Notes: a model not told the origin generated them from the sequence alone. DNA of 42,490 nt from Acidobacteriota bacterium (GCA_027622905.1 JAQBVV010000012.1:1-42490), one strand, 5' to 3'. Positions 1 to 8,547 are shown, counted from the stretch's first letter. Made by a program: numbers and translations.

Positions 1-61
1 TCCCGAGCTATCTTATAGACCGCATAGGGGATACTGTCTAACGACGCGGGGAACTTCAGGC

Positions 62-195
62 TAGAGCGCTTTTCGTTTCGGCCCAGGGCTTCTCGCAGCG
101 GCCGGACCCGTCGACAAGCGTCGAAAAGCGTCGAAAAGCGCTCGAAAAGCGCTGTCCCGCGTGTTTCGGTCTCCACCGAATCGAAAAACGCTCCA
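62..195 (+). repeat. MITE-like palindromic repeat, copy 1
   Basis: The left end (62-80, TAGAGCGCTTTTCGTTTCG) is identical over 19 nt to the reverse complement of the right end of copy 2 at 15104-15122. The right end (177-195) is the inverted, slightly diverged partner. The middle shares the segments AGGGCTTCTCGCAG and TTTCGGTCTCC with copy 2. Between 110 and 150 this copy has about four iterations of a 10-11 bp unit (GTCGAAAAGC and variants), which copy 2 lacks. There is no coding capacity. It ends about 10 nt beyond the 3' end of the DUF6644 gene at 206, so it could also act as that operon's transcript end. Confidence 0.8.
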
Positions 196-205
196 GGAGG
201 CGCGA

Positions 206-685
206 TCAGCCGTAGAAGGCGATCAGCCGGCCGCTGATCGTCACAGACATCCAGAGCACAAGCGACACGGCGCCGACTGTTCTTGGCACCCAGGCCGGGA
301 GGCGCCCTTCGTCGGCGTCCGCCACATGCCGGCGCAGCGTTGCCGTGAAGACCAGCGCCGCTGCCAGCAGGCACATCTTGAACACAAAGACCGGCGACCT
401 GGAGTAGCTCAGCGCATTCGCCGTGAACTGGGGGATGCCGGTCGCCAGTACGGCCAGGCCTGCCCAGAGCAGGATCCGCTGCGCGCTCTGCGCGGTCCGC
501 CTCGACGGCTGGCGGAAAAGACCCAGGCCGAGCAGGCGCAGATCAACGATCAGGATCGCGCCGACGAACGTCGTGATGGCGATCAGGTGCAGCGACTGCG
601 TCGCCGTGAACAGCCAGACTGATTCCCGATACGCCTGGCTCATCGCCAGGCCGTCACACCACTCGAAGAACGGCAACAGAGACAA
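206..685 (-). CDS. DUF6644 family membrane protein (second of tandem pair)
   Basis: A 159-residue hydrophobic protein with about four transmembrane segments, matching my memory of the DUF6644 family; its biochemical role is unknown. The start is the TTG at 685-683. It has an AAGGA ribosome-binding site five bases upstream and makes the N-terminus line up with the neighbouring paralogue: LSLLPFFEW...YRES here against MLSIVPTLEW...IRES there. A first ATG lies 17 codons further in but would remove the conserved FEW motif. Conserved features shared with the paralogue are the I-x-D-L-R-L-L/V-G motif after TM1/2 and the C-terminal SGRLIAF. The start lies 8 nt after the paralogue's stop, so the two are probably translated together. 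The pair looks like a recent-to-moderate duplication. Confidence 0.8.
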   Translation of the reverse strand: MSLLPFFEWCDGLAMSQAYRESVWLFTATQSLHLIAITTFVGAILIVDLRLLGLGLFRQPSRRTAQSAQRILLWAGLAVLATGIPQFTANALSYSRSPVFVFKMCLLAAALVFTATLRRHVADADEGRLPAWVPRTVGAVSLVLWMSVTISGRLIAFYG

Positions 686-693
686 AGCGTCCT

Positions 694-1194
694 TCAGAAG
701 AACCAGCCAAAGGCGATCAGCCGCCCGGAGACGATGATCGCGGACCAGAGTAGCAGCGATACGGCGCCCGCCCGCCACGCGCCAGCGGCCACCTGCGGAT
801 GCGCCTCCCACGGCCCGTCGGTCCGGTAGGTCATCAAGTGAAAGGCGAGTGCGTTGATCCCGGCCAGCGCGAGCAGTACGAGCTTGACTCGAAAGAATAC
901 GTTTCCGTAGTAGCGCATCGGGTCCACGGCGCACAGCAGCACTCCCGTCGCCGCGCTCGGGACGAGCGTCGCCATCTGCCAGGGAAACAGGCGCCGCTGG
1001 ACCTGCATCAGCGGCGCGTGTGTGAACGCCAGGCCGACCAGGCGCAGATCCATCATGATCACGAGACCCGCGAAGGCGACGATGCTGGCGACGTGCGCCG
1101 TCTCGAGGATCGGGTACCCCCAGGCGGACTCGCGGATCGCAGTCGTCCAGGCGAGCCCTTCGAGCCACTCGAGGGTCGGGACGATGGAGAGCAT
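694..1194 (-). CDS. DUF6644 family membrane protein (first of tandem pair)
   Basis: A 166-residue integral membrane protein of the DUF6644 type with about four predicted transmembrane stretches. Visible family landmarks are the N-terminal PTLEWLEGL, the central MDLRLVGLAF and the C-terminal SGRLIAFGWFF. It follows the DUF6152 gene by 13 nt and precedes its own paralogue, so all four genes from 2245 down to 206 probably form one transcript. Acidobacterial and proteobacterial genomes often carry DUF6644 beside DUF6152, which supports a shared role in the cell envelope, but no function is established. The ATG start has no strong Shine-Dalgarno sequence, which fits translational coupling. Confidence 0.82.
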   Translation of the reverse strand: MLSIVPTLEWLEGLAWTTAIRESAWGYPILETAHVASIVAFAGLVIMMDLRLVGLAFTHAPLMQVQRRLFPWQMATLVPSAATGVLLCAVDPMRYYGNVFFRVKLVLLALAGINALAFHLMTYRTDGPWEAHPQVAAGAWRAGAVSLLLWSAIIVSGRLIAFGWFF

Positions 1195-1207
1195 CGCGGC
1201 GAATGCC

Positions 1208-1618
1208 TCAGCGATCGGCGCCGTCGTTCGGTCCGCCGACTGTGCCGATGTAGAAGCTCCGCCCGTCTGACAGTACCAGCGTCCGGCCGTTGGCCGCCGC
1301 CGGATCCCTCCTGTGCTGGTACCCTCTGATCTCGAGTGACATGCCGTCGACCGTGTCGGTCTTTCTCAACCCGCGGCGGTTCATCTGGCCCGGACCCGCG
1401 GCCTCCACCGTCCACTGCTTGACGGTGCCGTCCGGCTGTTCGACATCCACATAGATCCAGGAGTGCGGGTTCACCCATTCCATTCGGTCCAGGGTTCCGG
1501 TCAGCGTCACCGGCTTGTCGGCATCGTATTCCGCCGCGAACGGATGATGCGCGAGTGCCAGCTGGCTGGCCCACAGGACTCCAGCGGCGAACACAGCGAA
1601 AACAATCCTCGTCTTCAT
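1208..1618 (-). CDS. DUF6152 family exported protein
   Basis: A 136-residue secreted protein with a clear signal peptide (MKTRIVFAVFAAG...ALA), then the family hallmark AHHPFAAEYD, the segment TLTGTLDRMEWVNPHSWIYV and a small beta-rich body. The family is common in soil bacteria; its function is unknown, though the conserved His pair at the mature N-terminus would suit metal binding (inference). The ATG at 1618 is preferred over the GTG at 1621 because GGAGG at 1625-1629 is then six bases away. It is the second gene of a probable four-gene unit behind a cytochrome c'-like gene. Confidence 0.85.
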   Translation of the reverse strand: MKTRIVFAVFAAGVLWASQLALAHHPFAAEYDADKPVTLTGTLDRMEWVNPHSWIYVDVEQPDGTVKQWTVEAAGPGQMNRRGLRKTDTVDGMSLEIRGYQHRRDPAAANGRTLVLSDGRSFYIGTVGGPNDGADR

Positions 1619-1651
1619 CACATACCTCCGGTCACGATCACACGACGTGCG

Positions 1652-2245
1652 TCAGGGAGCCGATGCAAAGGCGTTCGGGAACCAGAACACCTGATGACAG
1701 CTCTCGCACGCGACATCGATTTGCTCCCCGGCGACAAGCATCGCCTCCGGATCCCTGGCGTCGATCGCTGCCAGCGCTGGATCCAACGCATTCTGAAGCT
1801 GCTGGACAAACACGTTCCAGGCGTTTCGATTCTCGTCGATCAGCGCGCGAACCTCCTCGGGCGCCAGTTCGACGTCCGGCGCCCGGGCCGGGGCCCCCGG
1901 CGGCGCGACCGGGCGACCGGGCATCATCAGGAGATTGGCCGCCTCGCTGACGATCATGGCGTGACGGCGCACCTCGGCCCACTCCTCGTCGGTGGTAGGC
2001 GCGAGGTCGGTCATGCGTCCGTCGTCGATGACGGTCTTCACCGAGTCCCACACGATGTCTATCGAGGGATCGATGACGCTGTTCATGACTTCCCGGATGG
2101 ACGCGACCGGACGGTACGGCGCCTCCGCCGACTGCGCCTCCGCGGCTGCCGGCTGTTCGGGCGCCGGCGCGGCGCAGCCGGCGAGCAGAGCCGTGGCGAT
2201 CACCAGCGGCGCAGCCGCCGTATGGAGATGAGAAACGTACTTCAT
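1652..2245 (-). CDS. Cytochrome c'-like (class II c-type) lipoprotein
   Basis: A 197-residue protein with a lipoprotein signal (ATALLAGCAAP) followed by an Ala/Pro/Glu-rich linker. The body is all-helical and ends with a single haem-binding motif C180-E-S-C183-H184 close to the C-terminus, the position seen in cytochrome c'. The expected role is a membrane-tethered periplasmic haem protein for electron transfer or gas binding. The reading frame is open further upstream, but the sequence before M at 2245 is Arg-rich and not signal-like, so this start is chosen. It is the first gene of the DUF6152/DUF6644 unit, which suggests a small respiratory or metal-related envelope module (inference). Confidence 0.8.
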   Translation of the reverse strand: MKYVSHLHTAAAPLVIATALLAGCAAPAPEQPAAAEAQSAEAPYRPVASIREVMNSVIDPSIDIVWDSVKTVIDDGRMTDLAPTTDEEWAEVRRHAMIVSEAANLLMMPGRPVAPPGAPARAPDVELAPEEVRALIDENRNAWNVFVQQLQNALDPALAAIDARDPEAMLVAGEQIDVACESCHQVFWFPNAFASAP

Positions 2246-2414
2246 GTAAGGAACAGTAGCCGTGAACCATCGTCCAGTCAATCCAGCGCGACGACGGCGC
2301 GGCCCCGAACGCCTTCGTCCCGCTGGGCCTGCCGCGTGGGCCAGCGGGCTCCCGGTCAGGCTCTGACTCGCCATGTGTGAGACCACCGCCGTCGCCATGG
2401 GGTAGCCACGCCGG

Positions 2415-3599
2415 TCACGGCACGCGCGCCGAGACGATCCGCGAGCTGAGGGTTCCGGTGTGGCCGGTTGCGTCTGCCGGCAGGTCTGTTTCGTTCCACG
2501 CGAGGATGAACCCTGTGTTCCACGGGCGGATCGCGGGAATCAGGGAAGCGCTTGGCGTGTGCGTGAGCTGCCGCTCGTCGCCGAGGCGTTCTCCACGCGC
2601 ATTGAATGCCTGAAAGAAAACCTCGTGCTGCCCGCTACTGTCGTCGCTCCATGCAAGACCGAGGCGGCCCGCGTTCCAGTCCAGATACGCGCCGATAGAG
2701 TCCCCAGGCGTGTCGGTGACGCGGTGGGCCGCCAAGTCGATGCCCGCGCCGAACTCGTCGGCGGGCGAGACTGCCAGATAGATCTCCTGGTTGCCGTCGC
2801 GCTCGTCGAACCAGGTTACTGCGGCGCGCCCGTCGACAAGCGCGAGGTCAGGGTACTTCGACGCGAAGCCGTCATCGGGCGTCAATTGCCGCACGACCGG
2901 TGTTCCGTCGAGGCCCGTATGAACCAGGAACAGTTCCTCCGCCTGCGTCCCGGCAGCCGCATCGAACACGACCCAGGCGTTTCCCTCGCCGTCCAGCGCA
3001 GCGTTGAGATTCCATGTGGTTCGCCCGGCAAGCGCTACCCGCGTGGGTGCACCCAGGGAGACACCGGCTGTGCTCCACCAGCTTGTCCAGATAGAGGATT
3101 CGGCTTCCGTGTCGTCATGAATCCACGCGGCGAAGATCCGGTCCTCGTGGAGACCCACGACGGTGTTGCGTCCAGACTGGGCGAGGGCGATCGCCCACTG
3201 CGCTTCTCCATCGCGGTTCCAGACCCCCAGCTTCGGGGTGAGTTCGCCCGTGTCCGCCTCTTCATACCAGCCGACGATCAATCGCTCTCCATCAGACACC
3301 AGGTCAGCTTCGTAGGCGTCGTCGGTGCCTACCGTCAGACGGCGCGCAGGTCCGGATGGCTGGCCCGACGCATCGAGCGTGCGTGCGTAGATTTCGGGGT
3401 GCCCGTCGCGCGTGTCGTACCACGCCACAGCGTACCCGTCTGTCAGGACGCTCAGGCTGGCTTCGTGCGCGCCGAATGCGGCAGGGGTGTCACTGACATC
3501 GACGAACGCTGGGGCGGGGGAGCCGCAGGCGGCGAGAGCCGTGATGGCCGCGAGGGCGGCGGTGTATGCGACGGACGCGCGCTTATCGCGCGCCGCCAC
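2415..3599 (-). CDS. Beta-propeller-like lipoprotein
   Basis: A 394-residue lipoprotein with signal ALAAC-G at Cys25. The body consists of repeated blades with a recurring pattern: x-A/T-W-x-D/E-x-R-D-G-x-x-E-I-Y, then G, then L/T. Clear copies are AWYDTRDGHPEIYA near residue 60, TWFDERDGNQEIYL near 260 and AWSDDSSGQHEVFF near 310. This resembles sialidase-like or WD-type propeller surface proteins. The start is a GTG inside the last codons of the chelatase gene (17 nt overlap), so it is probably co-translated with it. A role as an outer-surface ligand-binding partner of the chelatase system is inferred from position only. Confidence 0.75.
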   Translation of the reverse strand: MAARDKRASVAYTAALAAITALAACGSPAPAFVDVSDTPAAFGAHEASLSVLTDGYAVAWYDTRDGHPEIYARTLDASGQPSGPARRLTVGTDDAYEADLVSDGERLIVGWYEEADTGELTPKLGVWNRDGEAQWAIALAQSGRNTVVGLHEDRIFAAWIHDDTEAESSIWTSWWSTAGVSLGAPTRVALAGRTTWNLNAALDGEGNAWVVFDAAAGTQAEELFLVHTGLDGTPVVRQLTPDDGFASKYPDLALVDGRAAVTWFDERDGNQEIYLAVSPADEFGAGIDLAAHRVTDTPGDSIGAYLDWNAGRLGLAWSDDSSGQHEVFFQAFNARGERLGDERQLTHTPSASLIPAIRPWNTGFILAWNETDLPADATGHTGTLSSRIVSARVP

Positions 3600-5028
3600 G
3601 GTGACGCCTTCGCCAGAGGAGGAGCAACAGGATCACGGGCGCGCCGGTCAGCAACACGATGAACTCGGCACGAGTCGTGGAGCCTCCGGGGACAGTCGAG
3701 GACTGCGGGCTGTCCTCCTGCTGGTCCATGACGTAGCCTTCGAGTTGACGGGCCATCCGGCTCATGGCTGGAACAGTGTCGAGATTGCGCGCCATCTCCG
3801 CGTCGTTCTCCTCCGCGAAGTTCTGAGCATCCTCCGCGCCAGACTCGATATCGACACCGGTCGCTTCCTCCATCGATCGTCTGAATCCGTCGAGCGCAGG
3901 CACCGGAATACCCGCCTTGAGTCCCTCCTCCAGCACGTACTGCTGAAGCCGTGGATTGCCGCACGTGAACTCCGCGCATCCCACGCCGTGTCGGTTCACG
4001 CTCGCCACGTACTCCTGGAGCAGCTTCGTCGCGGTCGCGCTGTCTGCCTCCCAGTAGCCCTTTCGGATCGTCTCCACCATCCGGGCGGTCATGTCCTGGT
4101 AGGCGAAGGGTGAGTTCGTTTCGAAGAACTGCTGCATGCCGAGGTTGTGCTTGTCCTCCACGTAGACGTCGAACGTTTCCTTCCACTTCGCGTCGTCGAT
4201 GACCTCGGGCGCGGTGGCGTCCCAGCCCCACAGATATTCGGTAAAGGCGCGCATCTCACCGGCGCCGGCGTAGCCTTCCTCCTTCATGCCTTCGATCCAT
4301 GTCGGGTTCACGTAGCGCGAGCGGAACTCGGTCCCAATAAACTTCTCGATCGAGGTCATCTCCGGGCGACCGGGATCGCGGGTATTGGTCACGACCATCT
4401 CCGGCGTGGTGCCGTCCATGTTTCGAACCGCCGTGGCCAGCCCGCCCATGTACATGTAGAAGTCGTCGTTGTCGAGCGCGCCGTACAGCATGGTCGAACT
4501 GCTGTGGACGACTTTCTCGGTGCCCGACAGCGCCAGCCGGAACACGTCCTCCATCGGGTCGCCCCAGAAGCCGTTGCCGTACGCATGTCCGAGCTTGCGG
4601 AGATAGTCGTCGGCCATGCCCGCGTCGGTGTCCCAGCTGCCACTGGCGGCCGCGATCGTCGAGGTATTGAGATTGATCTGTCCGGGTGCTTCGTCGAAGA
4701 TCCAGACGCCCGCGCGTCGGTCGGCATCCTCCTCGGAGTAACCGCGCTCCATCAGCGTCGCCTTCGTGCTCAGGTAGTGCCGACGCACGTAGTTGTCGGC
4801 CTCGTCCAGCGCCTTGACGCGCTGCACAGCCTCATCCATCAGACGCGTGACGTTGCTGAACATGCCCTCGGCGGCGCTGGCGATCACGATGTCCACGCGT
4901 GGTCGGTTCAGCTGTGCCCGGGGAATCACATCGACGCCCACGACCTTGCCGCGCACATCCCAGACCGGACGGGTGCCCAGCAGATAGAAGATCTGCGACT
5001 CGAGGACGCCCTCGTGGCGCCTCGTCAC
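3583..5028 (-). CDS. CobN/HmuS-type chelatase, C-terminal part of a frameshifted gene
   Basis: This reading frame (481 codons from a nominal GTG) continues the CobN/magnesium-chelatase H-subunit fold begun in the upstream frame. Recognisable family segments are RHEGVLESQIFYLLG, TRPVWD and the following INLNTS and YMGGL stretches. The C-terminus has a Ser/Gly/Thr-rich linker, one hydrophobic anchor (FIVLLTGAPVILLLLLW) and a basic tail, so the protein is tethered in the membrane by its C-terminus. The GTG is not a convincing independent start: it lies within the conserved W-G-x-E motif of the upstream frame. With the frameshift repaired the protein would be about 1323 residues, the normal size for CobN. 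The next gene starts within its last 17 nt. Confidence 0.85.
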   Translation of the reverse strand: MTRRHEGVLESQIFYLLGTRPVWDVRGKVVGVDVIPRAQLNRPRVDIVIASAAEGMFSNVTRLMDEAVQRVKALDEADNYVRRHYLSTKATLMERGYSEEDADRRAGVWIFDEAPGQINLNTSTIAAASGSWDTDAGMADDYLRKLGHAYGNGFWGDPMEDVFRLALSGTEKVVHSSSTMLYGALDNDDFYMYMGGLATAVRNMDGTTPEMVVTNTRDPGRPEMTSIEKFIGTEFRSRYVNPTWIEGMKEEGYAGAGEMRAFTEYLWGWDATAPEVIDDAKWKETFDVYVEDKHNLGMQQFFETNSPFAYQDMTARMVETIRKGYWEADSATATKLLQEYVASVNRHGVGCAEFTCGNPRLQQYVLEEGLKAGIPVPALDGFRRSMEEATGVDIESGAEDAQNFAEENDAEMARNLDTVPAMSRMARQLEGYVMDQQEDSPQSSTVPGGSTTRAEFIVLLTGAPVILLLLLWRRRHRGGAR

Positions 5029-7555
5029 CCCAGATGACGAACGACACTTTCTCCGGGTACTTCCCGTTCTGTTCCACGTGGTCGGCCAGCATCTGCTGCG
5101 CCAGCGTCACGCCGAGGTCCCATGACGCCGGTTTCGGCACCTTGTCGGGATCGATGCCGAAGAAGTTGCGTCCGGTCGGATACGCGTCGGGATTGCGAAG
5201 CGGTTCGCCGCCACCGCCGGTACCGACGAACCCTCCACGCAGCGCGCGCACCAGGCTGTCGAGCTCACGTGGGCCCGACTCGACGATGCGTGCCTCCATG
5301 TCGTCTGCCAGGATCTGCGCCGTGTTGGGCAGGAGACTCCGGTCTATGCTGACGATCGCGTCGATCGTCGAGTCGCGCATCTCCTTGTCCGGTGTCACCC
5401 CGAACGTATGCAGACCGTAGGGGATGTTCTGGCCCCGAAGCAGCAACAGGTGCTCCTCAACCTCGTGGACGGTTTCTTCCGTCAGGCTGTTGGGTTCATC
5501 GATCTCCAGGCTCAGGTCCTGCGCGATACCGAGTTCGATGAGCTGCGTGCGAATGCGCTCCGCGTAGGCCAGCGCGAGTTCCGGATTGTCAGCCTGTCGT
5601 TCGCCGTAGTCGCTGATCGTTTCGCTGAGGAGCGACAGCTCCGGATAGAGACCACCCTTCTTGAACGGCGGGACCATGTGATCCACGAGCGTGGCCATTC
5701 CGCGCCGGCGTGCCACGAGGCCCTCGCCGACAACATCCACGTTGTAGATGTAGATGTCTGGCAGGTCGGCGATCAGTGCGTCCGAGGCGTCGTCGGCCGA
5801 GAGGCCGATGTCCTTGCCGTCGAGCCATTCGAGCGTTCCGTGCGTACCGACATGGATCACGGCGTCAGCCCGGAAGCCGTCCCGCAGCCAGGCGTAGGTC
5901 GCCATGTACTGGTGCGGTGGCGCCAGATCGTTGGCGTGGTAGAGCTGTTCGAGATCCTCGCCAGCGCCCCTGGCAGGCTGCGGCAGCAGGGCGATGTTGC
6001 CGTACTCCAGTGCTGGAATGACGAAGTTCGGGCCGGCATCACCCTGCACCATCATCAATTGCGACGACTCCGGTGGGCCCCAGTCATCGAGCACCTTCTG
6101 ACGGAGCGTCGGTGAGAACGCGTCGAGCCAGCGGTTGTAGTCGGACATGCCGATTTGCACCGTGGACCCTCGTGACACCAGCGCCTGGAGTTCGCCAGGG
6201 GCGTAGCTTCCCACGTTGGTTGATTTCGCGAGGAGTTCGTCGAGTAGCTCGTCCCCATCCATCGGGCTGTCGCCGACGTCGTAGCCTTCTTCGGCCAGTC
6301 GTCGCAGGATTACGGCCAGCGATTCGGCCACGTTGAGATAGCTCGCGCCGATGTTCGCCTTACCGGCGGGGTAGTTGTAGAACACGATCGCCACGCGCTT
6401 GTCGCGGTTGGCCTTGGACCCGAGCGCCGCGTACCGGAGCCCACGCTGTACCGCCATCCGCACCCGATCCGGGATCGGGGTGCGGACCACGACCGACAGC
6501 CCGGTGTCTGGATCGGTGACCCTCTCCTGGCTACCTACGACCGTCGGAGCCACCAGACCCGCCACCTCGGGCACGGCCACCTGGAAGGTGCCCTCGAACA
6601 TCGAGAGCCCGGTGGCCGACGCGCGCCACTCCTGTTCGGTGCGCCCGTACAAGCTGATCAAGTTGATGACGGGGACATCCACACCCTCAAGAATCGGTGA
6701 GGCTTCCGGCCCGGCAAACCGGAACAGCAGCGACAGCACCACGTCGGCGCGCGACTGTCCGTCCTCGTCCAGAAGCATCCGCTCGGCCGCCACGGCGTCC
6801 GGGTAGCCGAAGAAGGGCACCGCTTCGGCCCCCTGTCGCTCGACCTCGGCGATCACCGCGTCGATGAGCGCCGTCTCGCCCGTGTAGTAGGACGACTTGT
6901 AGAAGCCGACCGCGACGCGCGGCGCGCCGGGGCGCGCCTTGCCCAGTTGTTGGCGCCGGGCCGTAAACGCGTCCCAGGTACCGAAGACCTGGCCGTTCTC
7001 ATCGTCTGGATAGTAGTAGCCGAAGCTGAGGCTGGGTTCCGGATCCGGAATCGTCAGGCCGGCAACGCCAGCCTGCGCCAGGACGAACTTCAGCAGGCCC
7101 ACCTGATTGTTGAACCCGGACTCTGCCCAGAAGGCGCGAGGGGTCTCGTCATAGAGGGCGCCCTGGCTGACGTACTGCTCGCGCGGAAGCAACCCTTCAC
7201 CGACCGCGTACACCTGCCCCCGCTGGCGAACGGTGTCGACCAGATCGATATCGTGTTCTACGTTGAAGCGCTCCAGCATCTGCTGGTTCATCGTGTCCAG
7301 CACGACGACGTCCGATGCCGCGATCTCCTCGGCATCCACATTGTCGAACATCGACTCGGTCAGAAATGTGAGGGTGACCTGCTCCGCAAGCTCCGGTCGC
7401 TCCTCCAGGATGGCCTTGTAGGCCGCCAGCGTTCCTGGAAGGTTGCCATCGGAATAGACGAAGCCGATGCGCACCTGCGGATCGGCCGGCTCCTGCGCGA
7501 GGAGCCCAACTGCGGCCGCAGCGAGCACGAGCACGAGGCTAGCGAAGCGGGTCAT
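4832..7555 (-). CDS. CobN/HmuS-type chelatase, N-terminal part of a frameshifted gene
   Basis: The ATG at 7555 opens a signal peptide (MTRFASLVLVLAAAAVGLLAQ), so this CobN-like protein is exported, unlike cytoplasmic cobaltochelatase CobN. Family motifs include NYPAGKANIG at 394-403, GNIALLPQP and HVGTHGTLEW at 568-577. True homology runs to W842-G-D-E845 (5032-5021). The remaining residues down to 4832 are out of frame and are Arg/Gly-rich. Exported CobN relatives encoded with ExbB- and DUF2149-type genes include HmuS of Bacteroidota hmu loci, which has been linked to removing iron from haem. By analogy this would be a periplasm-facing (de)chelatase for a tetrapyrrole. The metal and substrate here are not known. 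The start overlaps the DUF2149 gene by 17 nt. Confidence 0.88.
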   Translation of the reverse strand: MTRFASLVLVLAAAAVGLLAQEPADPQVRIGFVYSDGNLPGTLAAYKAILEERPELAEQVTLTFLTESMFDNVDAEEIAASDVVVLDTMNQQMLERFNVEHDIDLVDTVRQRGQVYAVGEGLLPREQYVSQGALYDETPRAFWAESGFNNQVGLLKFVLAQAGVAGLTIPDPEPSLSFGYYYPDDENGQVFGTWDAFTARRQQLGKARPGAPRVAVGFYKSSYYTGETALIDAVIAEVERQGAEAVPFFGYPDAVAAERMLLDEDGQSRADVVLSLLFRFAGPEASPILEGVDVPVINLISLYGRTEQEWRASATGLSMFEGTFQVAVPEVAGLVAPTVVGSQERVTDPDTGLSVVVRTPIPDRVRMAVQRGLRYAALGSKANRDKRVAIVFYNYPAGKANIGASYLNVAESLAVILRRLAEEGYDVGDSPMDGDELLDELLAKSTNVGSYAPGELQALVSRGSTVQIGMSDYNRWLDAFSPTLRQKVLDDWGPPESSQLMMVQGDAGPNFVIPALEYGNIALLPQPARGAGEDLEQLYHANDLAPPHQYMATYAWLRDGFRADAVIHVGTHGTLEWLDGKDIGLSADDASDALIADLPDIYIYNVDVVGEGLVARRRGMATLVDHMVPPFKKGGLYPELSLLSETISDYGERQADNPELALAYAERIRTQLIELGIAQDLSLEIDEPNSLTEETVHEVEEHLLLLRGQNIPYGLHTFGVTPDKEMRDSTIDAIVSIDRSLLPNTAQILADDMEARIVESGPRELDSLVRALRGGFVGTGGGGEPLRNPDAYPTGRNFFGIDPDKVPKPASWDLGVTLAQQMLADHVEQNGKYPEKVSFVIWGDEAPRGRPRVADLLSAGHPSGLGCARQGRGRRCDSPGTAEPTTRGHRDRQRRRGHVQQRHASDG

Positions 7556-7892
7556 CGTCGTCCTCCGGCACGTAGATGATCTGCCCGTCGGCCAGCCGGT
7601 ACGCCGTGCCGAGCCGCTCACCATCCCCTTCGGCCGTCTCTCCACTGACGCGGTACGCCTCGATCGTCGTGCCTTCCTTGATGATGATCTCTCGCTCGCC
7701 CTGCGCATTGGTCCGCACCATCGTCACGCTGCTCGTGGGGTCGAGCAGGTCGCCCATCCGGTAGACGCTGAAGAGCGTGACCATGAGTCCGACGATGAAC
7801 ACGATAGAGACGTCGAAAAGGTTGGCGATCCCCGCGAGTGGATCCTCTTCCATGGGTTCTTCCGGCGACGGCAGATGGAGGAAACGCGCCAT
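7539..7892 (-). CDS. DUF2149 domain protein (ExbD/HmuV-like)
   Basis: A 117-residue protein: a short cytoplasmic N-terminus, one transmembrane helix (about 27-45) introduced by EEDPLAGIANLFD, and a soluble C-terminal domain ending in an acidic tail. Asp27 at the start of the helix matches the proton-carrying Asp of ExbD/TolR/MotB in position. DUF2149 proteins typically sit beside a MotA/TolQ/ExbB protein and an exported CobN, as here. The ATG at 7892 follows the channel gene's stop by one base (TGA-C-ATG). Together the two are predicted to form an inner-membrane, proton-driven motor energising the chelatase or its partner. This is inferred from family and context. Confidence 0.85.
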   Translation of the reverse strand: MARFLHLPSPEEPMEEDPLAGIANLFDVSIVFIVGLMVTLFSVYRMGDLLDPTSSVTMVRTNAQGEREIIIKEGTTIEAYRVSGETAEGDGERLGTAYRLADGQIIYVPEDDDDPLR

Positions 7893-7893
7893 G

Positions 7894-8547
7894 TCAGCCT
7901 TTCCCCGGCCGTGGATCGGAGCCGCCCGATGGCGCATCCAGTTCGGTCGCGATCCGCTCGACAAGGAAGCGTTGCTCTCTGACGGCCTCCGTAGCCCAGG
8001 CCTGGCGCGCCGACGCGACCACGTAGGCAAGCGTGCCAGTGGTCAACCCCACGATCGTGCTCGTGAACGCAACGACCATCTGCCCGGCCATGACCTCCAG
8101 GTTCCCGGTGGCCAGCGATGCCAGCGACGCTCCCATCGGAATGAGCGTGCCAATAAGTCCGATACTCGGACCGACTTTGACAAGCGCTCTCGGCGCCAGC
8201 AGCGTGTGACGAACCTGTTCCTCGCGTTCAAGCAGCAGGTGTTCGAGGCCGCCGTGTTCCAGGGCCCCGGCTTGCCGACTGGCCCAGACGTCGGCTGCCA
8301 GCCGCCGCAGCAGCGCCGGTAGTTCCGCCAGCCTGGTCTCGGTGGCGTCCAGGACCGGCCCTCCCTGCAGCCAGCGCTTGATATCGAAGCCCCGACGCTC
8401 GCGCTGCCGCGCCACAAGCTCTACAACAGCGTGTCCGGCCATGAAGAGGGCCGCGGCCACGCACACCCATAGCAAGACCATGATGGGGAAGCGCAGCACC
8501 TGCCCGAGCGCGAAGAGCCCGTTCTCGAGGAGTTGCAGCACACTCAT
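7894..8547 (-). CDS. MotA/TolQ/ExbB proton channel family protein (HmuU-like)
   Basis: A 217-residue protein with an N-terminal transmembrane helix at about 20-42, a cytoplasmic helical segment, and the family signature VGPSIGLIGTLIPMG at 125-139. This is followed by the second and third membrane helices, ending in TSTIVGLTTGTLAY at about 162-175. The ATG at 8547 overlaps the upstream gene's stop as ATGA, a standard coupling signal. Family knowledge: such proteins form pentameric stator channels with a single-TM Asp-bearing partner. The adjacent DUF2149 protein is the obvious partner. No TonB or TonB-dependent receptor gene is visible in the window. Confidence 0.88.
   Translation of the reverse strand: MSVLQLLENGLFALGQVLRFPIMVLLWVCVAAALFMAGHAVVELVARQRERRGFDIKRWLQGGPVLDATETRLAELPALLRRLAADVWASRQAGALEHGGLEHLLLEREEQVRHTLLAPRALVKVGPSIGLIGTLIPMGASLASLATGNLEVMAGQMVVAFTSTIVGLTTGTLAYVVASARQAWATEAVREQRFLVERIATELDAPSGGSDPRPGKG

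Noticed and set aside
110-150. CRISPR-like array
   Set aside because: The units are only 10-11 bp and directly adjacent, with no spacers and no cas genes.
161-622. Plus-strand frame beginning inside repeat copy 1
   Set aside because: Arg/Gln-rich translation antisense to the DUF6644 gene; no domain or signal.
5011-5032. Programmed ribosomal frameshifting in the chelatase
   Set aside because: Programmed shifting is known for chlD-type chelatase subunits, but no slippery sequence or stop-start arrangement is seen here, and the motif spacing fits a small deletion better.
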